The notes: generated by a model from the sequence alone, not told the origin. Numbered from the stretch's first letter, positions 8,965-18,345 are shown. The stretch: 64,000 nt of DNA from an uncultured Flavobacteriaceae bacterium (GCA_934675205.1 CAKUPQ010000001.1:620001-684000), one strand, 5' to 3'. Numbers and translations are program-made.

Positions 8965-10052
8965 GTTGCAAAATCTCCCTCCAAAATATGCTTACGAGCC
9001 TCACGAACAAGCCACAAATAAAACCCTAAATTGTGAATGGTTGCAATTTGTTTTCCTAAAAATTCCTCTGCTGCAAACAAGTGTCTTAAATAGGCTTTTG
9101 AATATTCTGTGTCAACAAAAGTTATTCCCATTGGGTCAACAGGAGAAAAATCATCTTTCCATTTGTTGTTTTTGATATTGATGATTCCCTCCGAAGTAAA
9201 AAGCATTCCGTTTCGTGCATTTCGGGTAGGCATTACGCAATCGAACATATCCACTCCAAGAGCGATATTTTCCAGAATATTTATCGGAGTCCCAACTCCC
9301 ATAAGGTATCTTGGTTTTTCTTTCGGAAGAATATCACAAACCACTTCGGTCATTGCATACATTTCTTCTGCCGGTTCTCCAACCGAAAGTCCTCCGATTG
9401 CATTTCCCTCTGCTCCTGAATTGGCAATATATTCAGCTGATTGCTGACGTAAATCTTTATACGTACTTCCCTGCACAATCGGAAAAAATGTTTGATTGTA
9501 ATCGTATTTTAACGGAGTTTTCTCCAAATGAGCAATACATCTGTCCAACCAACGATGTGTCATGTGCATCGAACGTTTAGCATAGTTGTAATCACAAGGA
9601 TACGGAGTACATTCGTCAAAAGCCATAATAATATCTGCTCCTATCGAACGTTGAATTTCCATTACGCTTTCAGGCGAAAAAAAGTGATACGACCCGTCAA
9701 TATGTGATTTGAATTTCACTCCCTCTTCTTTGATTTTTCGGTTGGCAGAAAGCGAATATACTTGGTATCCTCCCGAATCGGTCAAAATATTTCTGTCCCA
9801 ATTCATAAATTTGTGAAGCCCTCCCGCTTGTTCCAAAATATCCGTTTTCGGACGTAAGTACAAATGGTAGGTGTTTCCCAAAATAATATCAGGATTTATT
9901 TCCTCTTTAAGCTCTCTTTGATGAACGCCTTTTACAGAGGCTACCGTTCCGACAGGCATAAAAATCGGAGTTTCGATAACTCCGTGGTCAGTAGTGATTT
10001 TTCCTGCTCTCGCTTTGGATTGAGCATCGCTTTTAAGTAACTCAAATTGCAT
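8922..10052 (-). CDS. tgt: Queuine tRNA-ribosyltransferase
   Basis: 376 residues, full length for bacterial TGT. Recognisable elements include the nucleophile region DSGGYQVYSL, the base-binding FDECTPYP, GGLSVGEP, and GVDMFDCVMPTRNARNG containing the catalytic aspartate. The bacterial zinc-site cysteine pattern near the C-terminus (usually CxCxxC) is not seen; the segment reads SPVDPMGITFVDTEYSKAYL. Bacteroidota TGTs often show this reduced zinc site. TGT exchanges G34 for preQ1 in GUN-anticodon tRNAs. A -7 box on the minus strand at 10078-10071 drives it. Confidence 0.93.
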   Translation of the reverse strand: MQFELLKSDAQSKARAGKITTDHGVIETPIFMPVGTVASVKGVHQRELKEEINPDIILGNTYHLYLRPKTDILEQAGGLHKFMNWDRNILTDSGGYQVYSLSANRKIKEEGVKFKSHIDGSYHFFSPESVMEIQRSIGADIIMAFDECTPYPCDYNYAKRSMHMTHRWLDRCIAHLEKTPLKYDYNQTFFPIVQGSTYKDLRQQSAEYIANSGAEGNAIGGLSVGEPAEEMYAMTEVVCDILPKEKPRYLMGVGTPINILENIALGVDMFDCVMPTRNARNGMLFTSEGIINIKNNKWKDDFSPVDPMGITFVDTEYSKAYLRHLFAAEEFLGKQIATIHNLGFYLWLVREARKHILEGDFATWKNLMVKKLGQRL

Positions 10053-10070
10053 AAATCGTAATTAAAAGGG

Positions 10071-10101
10071 CAAAGATAGTTATTTGTTTTTAGTAACTTT
10101 G
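10071..10101. promoter_or_regulatory. Divergent -7 boxes for tgt and the nfu-type gene
   Basis: On the minus strand TATCTTTG (10078-10071) precedes tgt. On the plus strand TAACTTTG (10094-10101) precedes the Nfu-type gene. Both match the Bacteroidota TAnnTTTG -7 consensus and lie 15 nt apart, so the two promoters share one short regulatory region. Neither has a clear TTG at -33. Confidence 0.6.
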
Positions 10102-10122
10102 CACTTTAAAACAGAATCAAAA

Positions 10123-11016
10123 ATGATAACAATAAAAACTATACCGACATCAAACCCTGTTATTCTTAAATTTGAATTTCCGGAATTTATAACCAAAGAA
10201 AACTTTGAGTTCAAAAATATTGATGAAGCAAAATCATCTCCTTTGGCTCAAAAACTGTTTTATCTTCCGTTTGTAAAAACCGTTTATATTTCGGGGAATT
10301 TTATTGCAATCGAAAGATACAATATTGTGGAATGGGACGATGTAAAAGACGAAGTAACCGAGCAAATATCGGATTTTGTAAACAACGGAGGTCAAATTAT
10401 TGCCCAAGCGGAGCAACCCAAAAAAGTTCCTGTTACGATTTATGCAGAAAGCACTCCGAATCCGAATGTAATGAAGTTTGTTTCCAATAAATTATTGGTT
10501 AAAAACTCGGTTGAGTTCAAAAATATTGACGAGGCTGCTCCGTCTGAATTGGCTCAAGCCTTATTCCGTTTTTCGTTTGTAAAAGAGGTTTTTATGGACG
10601 AAAATTACATTTCGATAACCAAGTATAATATTACTTCGTGGGACGAAATCGTGATGGAAATCAGAAGTTTTATCAAAGAATATATCGAGCAAGGGAAATC
10701 AATCATAGACGAAACCAAATATATTCCGACCGAGCAACAGGAAAAGCAATTAGACCATAATTTTGATAAATTAGATACTACTTCGCAACAGATTATCAAT
10801 ATTTTGGAAGAATACGTAAAACCTGCTGTTCAGTCAGACGGAGGAAATATCGCTTTTGATTCGTATGACGAAAACGAAAAACGGGTAAGAGTGATATTAC
10901 AGGGTGCTTGTAGCGGTTGTCCGTCATCGACCTTTACCTTAAAAAGCGGAATCGAAAATATGTTGAAAGATATGCTCAACGACCACGAAATCAAAGTTGA
11001 GGCGGTCAATCAATAA
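10123..11016 (+). CDS. Nfu/NifU-like iron-sulfur scaffold with duplicated N-domain
   Basis: 297 residues from ATG 10123; an upstream in-frame start at 10084 overlaps the promoter and is rejected. Two tandem Nfu_N domains are seen (residues about 5-85 and 105-185). They share the pattern EFKNIDEA, SxLAQxLF and FVKxVF or FVKTVY. The C-terminal NifU domain (about 220-297) carries the cluster-binding motif GACSGCPSS. Proteins of this type transfer [4Fe-4S] clusters to apo-targets. The internal duplication is visible as repeated wording and is common in this phylum. Confidence 0.9.
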   Translation: MITIKTIPTSNPVILKFEFPEFITKENFEFKNIDEAKSSPLAQKLFYLPFVKTVYISGNFIAIERYNIVEWDDVKDEVTEQISDFVNNGGQIIAQAEQPKKVPVTIYAESTPNPNVMKFVSNKLLVKNSVEFKNIDEAAPSELAQALFRFSFVKEVFMDENYISITKYNITSWDEIVMEIRSFIKEYIEQGKSIIDETKYIPTEQQEKQLDHNFDKLDTTSQQIINILEEYVKPAVQSDGGNIAFDSYDENEKRVRVILQGACSGCPSSTFTLKSGIENMLKDMLNDHEIKVEAVNQ

Positions 11017-11124
11017 TGTTTTTTGACCGGATAATGTTAATAAAACTTTAAACAGCTTTATACTTTAGGGATTCCGATATATGGTTTTTACTTTTGTTGA
11101 AAACTATATAAAAAATCAAAATAG

Positions 11125-12408
11125 ATGGATATTACAAGTACACAAGTACAAAGCGAGGTTTACAGTTGGTTGTTTGAAAAACTTCTAAATTTAGGTTTAT
11201 CCGAAAAGGTTGCACATTCTATAAATTCTGTTTTACTTATAATTGCCCTTGGTTTAGTGCTTTATGTGGTTGATTATCTGTTTCGCAGAGTTTTGTTGAT
11301 TTTCATTCTGAAAGCTGTAAGAAAAACCAAAACCAAATTTGACGATTTTCTGGTTCAAAATAAGGTTGTCAAATATTTTATGCACATTGTAACTATTGTT
11401 ATTGCAAAACAATTTTTACCATTGATTTTTGTCGGTTTTCCTAAATGGATTGATGTAACAATGAAGTTTACGGATATTATTCTGATAATCAACATCGGAA
11501 TTTTTGTAAACGGAGTCATAAAGTCTGTAAGAGATTGGTTCAAAACCAAAAAGGCCTTTGAAGATAAGCCTTTGGACAGCTATATGCAGCTACTTACCAT
11601 ATTGATATTTTTTGTTTGTGGTATCATTATTTTCTCTGAACTCACCGGAAAATCACCTTTGGGATTTTTACTTTCCTTAGGAGCGGCTTCGGCAATTCTG
11701 ATGTTGATTTTTAAAGATACGATTCTGGGTTTTGTAGCCAGCATTCAGGTTTCTGCCAACGATATGGTAAGGGTAGGAGACTGGGTCGAAATGCCAAAAT
11801 ATGGAGCAGACGGCTTTGTTTTGTCTATCAATCTCAACACGGTCAAGGTACAGAATTGGGACAAAACCATTACCACAGTGCCTACTTATGCCTTTATCAA
11901 CGATTCGTTTAAAAACTGGAGAGGAATGACCGAATCGGGGGGAAGGCGAATCAAACGAACGATAAACTTCAAAATCAGCAGTTTTAAATTCTGTGATGAG
12001 CAGATGCTCGAAAAATTTAAAAAATACCGCCTTATCAGAGATTATATCATCGAAAAAGAACAAGAAATAGCCGAGCACAATACCAAATTAGGCGATGCAA
12101 ATATGGTTTCGGTGAATATCAGAAGACTGACAAACATTGGGGTTTTCAGAGTATATGCAGATAATTATATCCTGGAAAAACCCGGAGTAAATTCCAATAT
12201 GATTGCTATGGTTCGTCAGTTGCAGCCTACTTCCAAAGGGCTTCCTCTGGAGATTTACTGTTTTACTTCTGATGTACGCTGGGTGTATCACGAAAAAGTA
12301 GCAGCTGATATTTTTGATCATTTGCTCACCGTAGCTTCCGAATTTGATTTAGAAATATTCGAAGAACCCTCAGGCGGTGATTTTAGGCGTTTTACCGACA
12401 TTAATTGA
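11125..12408 (+). CDS. YbdG-like mechanosensitive channel of the MscS superfamily
   Basis: 427 residues, with five predicted transmembrane helices in the first 230 residues and a long C-terminal cytoplasmic domain. The pore-lining helix is LGFLLSLGAASAILMLIFKDTI. It is followed by the beta-domain entry ANDMVRVGDWVEMPKYGADG. The segment VQNWDKTITTVPTYAFINDSFKNWRGM is typical of the YbdG/YnaI branch, whose members respond weakly to tension and are linked to osmotic adaptation. It differs from the minimal channel at 5599-6150. It is preceded by about 110 nt of non-coding DNA and followed by the hemE promoter. Confidence 0.88.
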   Translation: MDITSTQVQSEVYSWLFEKLLNLGLSEKVAHSINSVLLIIALGLVLYVVDYLFRRVLLIFILKAVRKTKTKFDDFLVQNKVVKYFMHIVTIVIAKQFLPLIFVGFPKWIDVTMKFTDIILIINIGIFVNGVIKSVRDWFKTKKAFEDKPLDSYMQLLTILIFFVCGIIIFSELTGKSPLGFLLSLGAASAILMLIFKDTILGFVASIQVSANDMVRVGDWVEMPKYGADGFVLSINLNTVKVQNWDKTITTVPTYAFINDSFKNWRGMTESGGRRIKRTINFKISSFKFCDEQMLEKFKKYRLIRDYIIEKEQEIAEHNTKLGDANMVSVNIRRLTNIGVFRVYADNYILEKPGVNSNMIAMVRQLQPTSKGLPLEIYCFTSDVRWVYHEKVAADIFDHLLTVASEFDLEIFEEPSGGDFRRFTDIN

Positions 12409-12421
12409 AAAAATAAAAGCC

Positions 12422-12429
12422 TATTTTTG
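12422..12429 (+). promoter_or_regulatory. -7 box of hemE
   Basis: TATTTTTG matches TAnnTTTG and lies 17 nt before the hemE start codon, directly after the end of the channel gene. A TTG occurs 14 nt upstream, which is short for a -33 element. Confidence 0.5.
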
Positions 12430-12446
12430 CAACTTAATTTAAAATT

Positions 12447-13475
12447 ATGCTTAAAAACGATTTATTTCTTAGAGCCTTAAAAGGCGAATCGGTTGAAAGA
12501 CCACCTGTTTGGATGATGCGACAAGCAGGAAGATATTTACCTGAATTTCGGGCAATACGTGATAAATATGATTTTTTCACCCGATGCAGAACTCCTGAAT
12601 TAGCTTCGGAAATTACCGTTCAGCCTATCCGAATTGTAAAACCCGATGCAGCTATTTTGTTTTCGGATATTTTGGTAGTTCCACAAGCCATGGGAATCGA
12701 TGTTGAGATGAAAGAAAACGTAGGGCCTTGGCTTCCGAATCCTATCCGAACGGCTCAAGATGTCGAAAAAGTAATCGTTCCGAATATTGACGAAACCTTG
12801 GGTTATGTGATGGATGCCATCAAAATGACTAAAGAAATGCTCAATGACGAAGTTCCGCTTATTGGTTTTGCGGGTTCGCCTTGGACAATTCTCTGTTATG
12901 CAGTCGAAGGAAAAGGTTCAAAGAGTTTTGATATTGCCAAAGGATTTTGTTTTTCTCAACCCGAAGCAGCTCACGTTTTATTACAGAAAATTACCGATAC
13001 CACTATCGCATATCTAAAGAAAAAAGTAGAAGCAGGTTGTGATGCCATTCAGATTTTTGACAGTTGGGGCGGAATGCTTTCTCCTGTGGATTATCAAGAG
13101 TTTTCTTGGAAATATATCAACCAAATCGTAGAGGAAATTTCCAAAGTTGCTCCGGTAATTGTTTTCGGAAAAGGGTGTTGGTTTGCTCTTGGGGAAATGG
13201 CTCAAAGCAAGGCTTCTGCTCTTGGAGTAGATTGGACGTGTTCTGCAAGAAATGCAAGATATTTATCTGGAGGGAATATTACACTACAAGGAAACTTCGA
13301 CCCTTCGAGGTTGCTTTCTCCGATTCCGACCATCAAAAAAATGGTGCATCAAATGATAGACGAATTCGGAAAAGACCAATATATCGTAAATCTCGGACAC
13401 GGAATTTTACCGAATATTCCTGTTGATCACGCAAAAGCGTTTGTAGAAGCGGTTAAGGAGTATGAAAATAAGTAG
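12447..13475 (+). CDS. hemE: Uroporphyrinogen decarboxylase
   Basis: 342 residues, standard length. The N-terminal signature [16 protein letters not shown] supplies the substrate-binding arginines. Further family blocks are [14 protein letters not shown] (catalytic aspartate), [16 protein letters not shown] and the C-terminal [19 protein letters not shown]. The enzyme removes four carboxyl groups from uroporphyrinogen III to give coproporphyrinogen III in cytoplasmic heme synthesis. It shares a strand with hemH about 800 nt downstream, separated by an unrelated gene. Confidence 0.96.
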   Translation: MLKNDLFLRALKGESVERPPVWMMRQAGRYLPEFRAIRDKYDFFTRCRTPELASEITVQPIRIVKPDAAILFSDILVVPQAMGIDVEMKENVGPWLPNPIRTAQDVEKVIVPNIDETLGYVMDAIKMTKEMLNDEVPLIGFAGSPWTILCYAVEGKGSKSFDIAKGFCFSQPEAAHVLLQKITDTTIAYLKKKVEAGCDAIQIFDSWGGMLSPVDYQEFSWKYINQIVEEISKVAPVIVFGKGCWFALGEMAQSKASALGVDWTCSARNARYLSGGNITLQGNFDPSRLLSPIPTIKKMVHQMIDEFGKDQYIVNLGHGILPNIPVDHAKAFVEAVKEYENK

Positions 13476-13490
13476 AATTTTGAAATCAAA

Positions 13491-14255
13491 ATGGGAATAA
13501 GAGTTAGTGGAATATTTATAGACGGACTACCTAAATGTAAACCGACAAAGAACACACAAGGGTTAAATATTGACTATAAAAAAGTTAATAATCTTTCACC
13601 TAAAAATATATCTGTAGCTTTCTATAAAAAGAAAACAATTATTCTGTATGATGATTTTATGGAAAACATCTTGACTCAAGATTTAGATTTTTCAGAATTT
13701 GAAAAACAAATTTTAGAGTTATTTCCAAACAAAACATTTTTTTCAATTATTATTGACGATACAATCAATTTTACAGGATTTAGTATAACTGTTAAGAATA
13801 AAAAGTACAGAACAAAAGGCACTCTTCAAGGAAACATATATGCAGATGAAGGTACATTAGTCGCTACTGAATCTCAAATTTACAAGAATTTCATAAAAAC
13901 TATTAAAGATAACAAAGCTGTTAATAATGTTATTGAGAAATATAGAACTTCTATGGATGAAGAAACGGTACGGAAAACAGTATTAAAACTTCGAGATGGT
14001 TTGTATGAAAAATCAAATTCAGAAAATGAATATCATTATTTGAATGGCACAATGGATAATGCGGTATGTGAAGATTTTCTTGACCATTATTTTAAAATGG
14101 ATTATTTTGATATAGAAGATAAAATATCCTTTTACCAACTAAATGAAAAAAAGTTTGACTTACTCAAAGATTTTAAAGGCTTTATATCAATAAGTTATAA
14201 AAATCATATTAAAAAACATTGGATAACAAGTGTAATTACTAAATTTAAGATTTAG
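13491..14255 (+). CDS. Unrecognised 254-residue protein inserted between hemE and hemH
   Basis: No family recognised. The product is lysine/asparagine-rich, lacks a signal peptide or membrane helix, and looks cytoplasmic and mixed alpha/beta (FSIIIDDTINFTGFSITVKN; KYRTSMDEETVRKTVLKLRD). It begins 16 nt after hemE and ends 22 nt before hemH, so it is probably co-transcribed. Its DNA is visibly more AT-rich than the flanking heme genes, which suggests later acquisition. No heme-binding or iron-binding motif is visible, so a role in heme synthesis should not be inferred from position alone. Confidence 0.75.
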   Translation: MGIRVSGIFIDGLPKCKPTKNTQGLNIDYKKVNNLSPKNISVAFYKKKTIILYDDFMENILTQDLDFSEFEKQILELFPNKTFFSIIIDDTINFTGFSITVKNKKYRTKGTLQGNIYADEGTLVATESQIYKNFIKTIKDNKAVNNVIEKYRTSMDEETVRKTVLKLRDGLYEKSNSENEYHYLNGTMDNAVCEDFLDHYFKMDYFDIEDKISFYQLNEKKFDLLKDFKGFISISYKNHIKKHWITSVITKFKI

Positions 14256-14277
14256 CTTTTAAACAATTCAACAACAA

Positions 14278-15303
14278 ATGAAAGGAGTCCTTTTAGTCAA
14301 TCTCGGTTCGCCCGAAAGCCCAACACCCAAAGACGTAAAACCGTATTTGGACGAATTTTTAATGGATAAATACGTAATTGATGTTCCGTATTTGTTCCGA
14401 GTTTTTTTGGTTCGTGGTATTATCATCGGATTGAGAAACAGAGCTGAAAAATCAGCTGAAGCTTACCAACAAATTTGGTGGGACGAAGGTTCTCCGCTTA
14501 TTGTTTTATCAAAACGTTTACACGAAAAAGTGCAAGCGAAAAACGATTTGCCAATCGCTTTGGCAATGCGTTACGGAAAACCAAGCATCAAAACCGGACT
14601 GACTGAATTACACCAAAAAGGAGTAACAGATGTCTTGGTTTTACCACTCTATCCGCAACATGCAATGGCTTCGACTTTGACCATTACAGAACTGGCGAAT
14701 AAAATTCAAAAAGAACAGTTTCCAAATATGAAACTGACTCATTTTCCAGCATTTTATAATCAAAAAGAATACATCGTTGCCCAAGGAGAGTCCATCAAAA
14801 AACACTTGGGAGATTTTGATTATGAAAAATTAGTTTTTTCTTATCACGGAATTCCTGAAAGGCATATTCGTAAATCAGACGTTACCAAAAGTCATTGTAG
14901 AATTGACGGGAAATGTTGTCAGACACCATCTAAAGCACACGAATTTTGTTATCGTCACCAATGTTTTGAAACCACAAAACAAATCATAGAATATTTAGGC
15001 ATTCCTAGAGAAAAAGTAATGGAGACTTTCCAGTCTAGATTATCAGGAGATAAATGGCTCGAACCTTATACAGATGTTGAAATTGATAATCTTGCTAAAA
15101 ATGGCGTGAAAAAAATAGCTGTGGTAACTCCAGCTTTCGTATCAGATTGTTTAGAAACTCTTGAAGAAATCGGGATGAGAGCCAAAGAAGATTTTATTTC
15201 AAACGGAGGAGAAGAGTTTTTGACTATTCCGTGTATGAATGAAGACCAACTTTGGGTTGATGCCCTCCACACTTGGATAGAAGAATGGAAAACTTTGGAT
15301 TGA
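14278..15303 (+). CDS. hemH: Ferrochelatase
   Basis: 341 residues. The N-terminal GVLLVNLGSPESP block, the catalytic histidine in FSYHGIPERH (about residue 197) and the acidic motif CLETLEEIGMRAKE (about 290) are all present. A cysteine cluster (SHCRIDGKCCQ then FCYRHQCF) follows the catalytic region and may bind a metal or Fe-S cluster, as in some bacterial ferrochelatases; that is inference. The enzyme inserts Fe2+ into porphyrin. It is the last gene of the hemE run and is followed by a dispersed inverted repeat at 15321-15386. Confidence 0.95.
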   Translation: MKGVLLVNLGSPESPTPKDVKPYLDEFLMDKYVIDVPYLFRVFLVRGIIIGLRNRAEKSAEAYQQIWWDEGSPLIVLSKRLHEKVQAKNDLPIALAMRYGKPSIKTGLTELHQKGVTDVLVLPLYPQHAMASTLTITELANKIQKEQFPNMKLTHFPAFYNQKEYIVAQGESIKKHLGDFDYEKLVFSYHGIPERHIRKSDVTKSHCRIDGKCCQTPSKAHEFCYRHQCFETTKQIIEYLGIPREKVMETFQSRLSGDKWLEPYTDVEIDNLAKNGVKKIAVVTPAFVSDCLETLEEIGMRAKEDFISNGGEEFLTIPCMNEDQLWVDALHTWIEEWKTLD

Positions 15304-15320
15304 TTTTTGATTGATAATTA

Positions 15321-15386
15321 GCCACGGATTATACGGATTAACTCAGATTTCTTTTTTGTTCCGTGAAAATCTGTGTAATCCGTGGC
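15321..15386. repeat. Dispersed inverted repeat of the CCACGGATT family
   Basis: Left arm GCCACGGATTATACGGATT (15321-15339) and right arm AATCTGTGTAATCCGTGGC (15368-15386) are imperfect reverse complements (17 of 19). It lies between hemH and the secreted protein gene and may act as a terminator-like hairpin. Relatives occur at 3955, 5496, 20217 and, more distantly, 57148. Confidence 0.75.
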
Positions 15387-15399
15387 AAAAAAAACAAAT

Positions 15400-15918
15400 A
15401 TGAATAGATTTATACTTACATTTTTCTTGTTGTTTGTGTCGTTGGGATTTTCCCAACAGATTCATTGTGGGTATGATTTTACTTCGTATTTTGTGGTTGA
15501 GCCAAGAGCAGAAAACAACGGAGAAGTTCTAAAGGGGTTGCAAATCACATTGGTAGATTTTTTCGGAAACGATTTGGTAAATACTGATAATAAATTTTCT
15601 TGGACAAAGCCAAACGAGGTGATGGCTTTTTACGAAAATTACAAGATAGACAGCAAAGGACAAAAGGTTTCTGATGAGGACGAAAACGGAAAATGGTACT
15701 TTTATTTTGCCAAAGCCTCGTATTTGGTCTCTGTAAACAACGAATTTCGGGCAGAACATTTCAAACTAAAAATCCAAGACCCGAACGGAATCTACAAAAC
15801 AGCTTTTATTCCGTTAAACAGCTTTAATATGTACATTTTGTGTACAGGAGAGGCTCGTACGGCTCAATTCGGAAGAAAAACCAACCAACCGATTAAGGTT
15901 ATTTTGGATAAAATTTAA
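15400..15918 (+). CDS. Secreted protein of unknown function
   Basis: 172 residues from ATG 15400. An in-frame GTG at 15382 lies inside the upstream repeat and is rejected. An N-terminal signal peptide (MNRFILTFFLLFVSLGFSQ) is followed by a mature domain of about 155 residues beginning IHCGYDFTSYFVV. Beta-strand-like segments and aromatic residues dominate (WYFYFAKASYLVSV, FIPLNSFNMYILC). No lipobox, no sorting domain and no recognised family. Likely periplasmic or surface-exposed. A strong terminator follows the stop. Confidence 0.7.
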   Translation: MNRFILTFFLLFVSLGFSQQIHCGYDFTSYFVVEPRAENNGEVLKGLQITLVDFFGNDLVNTDNKFSWTKPNEVMAFYENYKIDSKGQKVSDEDENGKWYFYFAKASYLVSVNNEFRAEHFKLKIQDPNGIYKTAFIPLNSFNMYILCTGEARTAQFGRKTNQPIKVILDKI

Positions 15919-15951
15919 GTCTTTAAGAACTCTCTTTTTTGCATAAAAAAA

Positions 15952-15976
15952 GACCTCACTTGTGAGGTCCTTATTT
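15952..15976. terminator. Bidirectional terminator hairpin
   Basis: Perfect 8-bp stem GACCTCAC / GTGAGGTC with a TT loop, flanked by an A-run on the left and CTTATTTTT on the right. It separates the convergent secreted-protein gene and the lipoprotein gene and suits both. Confidence 0.8.
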
Positions 15977-16015
15977 TTAAAGTTCGAAAGCTTAATTTTC
16001 TTATTAAACGGGAGT

Positions 16016-16525
16016 TTAGTTAATATTCATAGCTTGAACAGTAAATGTGGTTTTTACATTACCTGATGCAGTAACATTGTCAGTATATGTTACATTAAAC
16101 TCTAATGTATATTGATTGTCTCCGTGAGAGATAATTTTAATAGGACCTGTAGGCTCATTTGATGATGTCATACTCTGACCATCAACAATCGTATATGAGC
16201 TTAGCCAAGACGAGTATGTTCCTTCTATTTCATCCCAGTCACCTTCATCGGATGTGTAAGTTCCTGCTATACCATCAGTAGTATTGTAATCAACACTAAA
16301 GCTAACACTACCAATTTTTCCTCCTTTACTTCCTGTAAGGGAAATAGAACCATTGGAAGTCCCTTCACTCAAGTTATTGAAAACCTGTATCGCTGCTTGC
16401 TCTACTTTATAAGTTTCTCCATCAAGAGTAAAACTTGCAGATGAACTATTATTGTCATCAGAAGAACAAGACATTAAAAATAAAACACTAACAAACAAAA
16501 AAGTAGTTTTTAAAAGTTTTTTCAT
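16016..16525 (-). CDS. Lipoprotein of unknown function
   Basis: 169 residues from the ATG at 16525; a longer reading to 16579 adds sequence with no signal-like character. The N-terminus MKKLLKTTFLFVSVLFLMSC ends in a lipobox (FLMSC), followed by a serine/aspartate-rich tether (SSDDNNSSS). The mature part is beta-rich (SFTLDGETYKVEQAAIQVF) and low in charge. No domain is recognised. It is monocistronic, between a bidirectional terminator and the aldehyde dehydrogenase regulatory region. Confidence 0.8.
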   Translation of the reverse strand: MKKLLKTTFLFVSVLFLMSCSSDDNNSSSASFTLDGETYKVEQAAIQVFNNLSEGTSNGSISLTGSKGGKIGSVSFSVDYNTTDGIAGTYTSDEGDWDEIEGTYSSWLSSYTIVDGQSMTSSNEPTGPIKIISHGDNQYTLEFNVTYTDNVTASGNVKTTFTVQAMNIN

Positions 16526-16666
16526 CGTTTTTAAAATTAATAAATTAAAGAATTGTTTTAATAGTTGACAAAACAACACAAAAAAAATGAATTAACAAAA
16601 CTTTGTTAAAAATCTTAAAAAGATTCATTACATTTAATTTTTATTTAGGAAAATTCCTTAAGGCAG

Positions 16667-16702
16667 TTTACTTTTTGCCTAAAGTAAAAATCACTACCTT
16701 CG
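16667..16702 (+). promoter_or_regulatory. Promoter and dyad upstream of the aldehyde dehydrogenase gene
   Basis: TTG (16675-16677), 17 nt, TACCTTCG (16695-16702) fits the Bacteroidota promoter with one change in the -7 box. An inverted repeat TTTACTTT (16667-16674) / AAAGTAAA (16681-16688) brackets the -33 element, and a second small dyad AGGAA/TTCCT sits at 16647-16658. Either could be an operator. Confidence 0.55.
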
Positions 16703-16738
16703 CAAAAAATAATTTTAATATAGAAAATTCATAAAAAA

Positions 16739-18286
16739 ATGACAGCTATTTCAACTCAATTCGGAATACCACAAGCTTTAGAGCAATTAGGCATTAAAGA
16801 GTTAAACCTCGGAACTTCAACAGGCTTAGAGAGTTTTGCCAATGGAAGAATTATTGAATCGTATTCTCCTGTAGATGGAAAACTGATTGCAAAAATTCAG
16901 GCTTCGACTTCAGAAGATTACGAAAAAGCAATGCAAAAAGCCAGTGAAGCTTTTAAATCATGGAGAATGGTTCCCGCTCCGAAAAGAGGAGAAATTGTAA
17001 GACAAATGGGAGACGAGCTTCGCAAAAACAAAGAGGCCCTCGGAAAATTAGTTTCTTACGAAATGGGAAAATCGTTGCAGGAAGGATTGGGAGAAGTACA
17101 GGAAATGATTGATATTTGTGATTTTGCAGTAGGATTGTCAAGACAATTATACGGACTTACGATGCACTCGGAAAGACCACTACACAGAATGTACGAACAA
17201 TGGCATCCGCTTGGAGTAGTCGGAATTATTTCTGCTTTTAATTTTCCTGTGGCTGTATGGAGCTGGAACTCTATGCTTGCTTGGGTTTGTGGAGATGTTT
17301 GTGTCTGGAAACCGAGTTCAAAAACGCCACTTTGTGCTTTAGCTTGTCAGAATATCATTCAAAAAGTATTAAGAGAAAACAACATTCAGGAGGGAGTAAG
17401 CTGTTTGGTTGTCGGAAACGAATCGGGAGATTTGATTAACAACGATTCGAGAATTCCGTTGGTTTCGTTTACAGGTTCAACCCGAATCGGACGTCACGTA
17501 GGTAAAACCGTTGCTGAACGTTTCGGAAACACAATTCTTGAATTAGGAGGAAACAATGCCATCATCGTTTCTGAAAATGCTGATATCAATATGGTTTTGG
17601 TCGGAGCAGTTTTCGGAGCAGTCGGAACAGCAGGACAAAGATGTACTTCTACAAGACGACTTATCATTCACGAAAGTATATACGACAAAACAATTTCTGT
17701 GCTTAAAAATGCATATTCTCAGCTAAAAATCGGAAATCCGCTTGATGCCAATAATCACGTAGGACCGCTAATTGATAAAGCAGCAATCAAAGATTATTTA
17801 GAAGCTATCGAAAAAGCAAAAACCGAAGGAGGAAAAGTTTTGGTTGAAGGAGGAGTTCTTGAGGGAGAAGGATACGAAAGCGGATGCTACGTTAAACCTT
17901 GTATTATTGAAGCTAAAAACGAATTCGAAATCGTTCAGCACGAAACCTTTGCACCTGTTTTGTACGTAATGAAATACTCGACTATCGAAGAAGCAATCGA
18001 AATGCAAAACGGAGTTCCTCAAGGATTATCGTCTTCGATTTTTACGACTAATATGAGAGAAATGGAATTGTTCTTATCTCAGGCAGGTTCAGATTGCGGA
18101 ATTGCGAACGTAAACATCGGAACTTCAGGAGCAGAAATCGGAGGGGCTTTCGGAGGAGAAAAAGAAACCGGGGGAGGTCGTGAGTCAGGTTCTGATGCTT
18201 GGAAAGCCTATATGAGAAGACAGACCAACACTATCAATTACAGCAAAGAACTTCCTTTGGCACAAGGAATTAAGTTTGATTTGTAA
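16739..18286 (+). CDS. Aldehyde dehydrogenase, ALDH7/antiquitin type (piperideine-6-carboxylate dehydrogenase-like)
   Basis: 515 residues. NAD-binding and catalytic elements are clear: GVVGIISAFNFPVAVWSWN, WKPSSKTP, FTGSTRIGRHVG, the general-base region LELGGNNAI, and the nucleophile in GTAGQRCTSTRRL. The substrate-recognition segment near GESGAEIGGAFGGEKETGGG matches the antiquitin branch, which oxidises L-piperideine-6-carboxylate (alpha-aminoadipate semialdehyde) in lysine catabolism. Other semialdehydes are possible. It is monocistronic, with its own promoter and a strong terminator at 18295. Confidence 0.88.
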   Translation: MTAISTQFGIPQALEQLGIKELNLGTSTGLESFANGRIIESYSPVDGKLIAKIQASTSEDYEKAMQKASEAFKSWRMVPAPKRGEIVRQMGDELRKNKEALGKLVSYEMGKSLQEGLGEVQEMIDICDFAVGLSRQLYGLTMHSERPLHRMYEQWHPLGVVGIISAFNFPVAVWSWNSMLAWVCGDVCVWKPSSKTPLCALACQNIIQKVLRENNIQEGVSCLVVGNESGDLINNDSRIPLVSFTGSTRIGRHVGKTVAERFGNTILELGGNNAIIVSENADINMVLVGAVFGAVGTAGQRCTSTRRLIIHESIYDKTISVLKNAYSQLKIGNPLDANNHVGPLIDKAAIKDYLEAIEKAKTEGGKVLVEGGVLEGEGYESGCYVKPCIIEAKNEFEIVQHETFAPVLYVMKYSTIEEAIEMQNGVPQGLSSSIFTTNMREMELFLSQAGSDCGIANVNIGTSGAEIGGAFGGEKETGGGRESGSDAWKAYMRRQTNTINYSKELPLAQGIKFDL

Positions 18287-18294
18287 AACTTGTA

Positions 18295-18330
18295 AAATCC
18301 CGTCATCTTTGGTTAGTTGACGGGATTTTT
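18295..18330 (+). terminator. Terminator after the aldehyde dehydrogenase gene
   Basis: An 11-bp stem AAATCCCGTCA / TGACGGGATTT with a 12-nt loop and a T-run. It lies between two convergent genes and may serve both. Confidence 0.85.
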
Positions 18331-18345
18331 GTATAAAATAAACAT

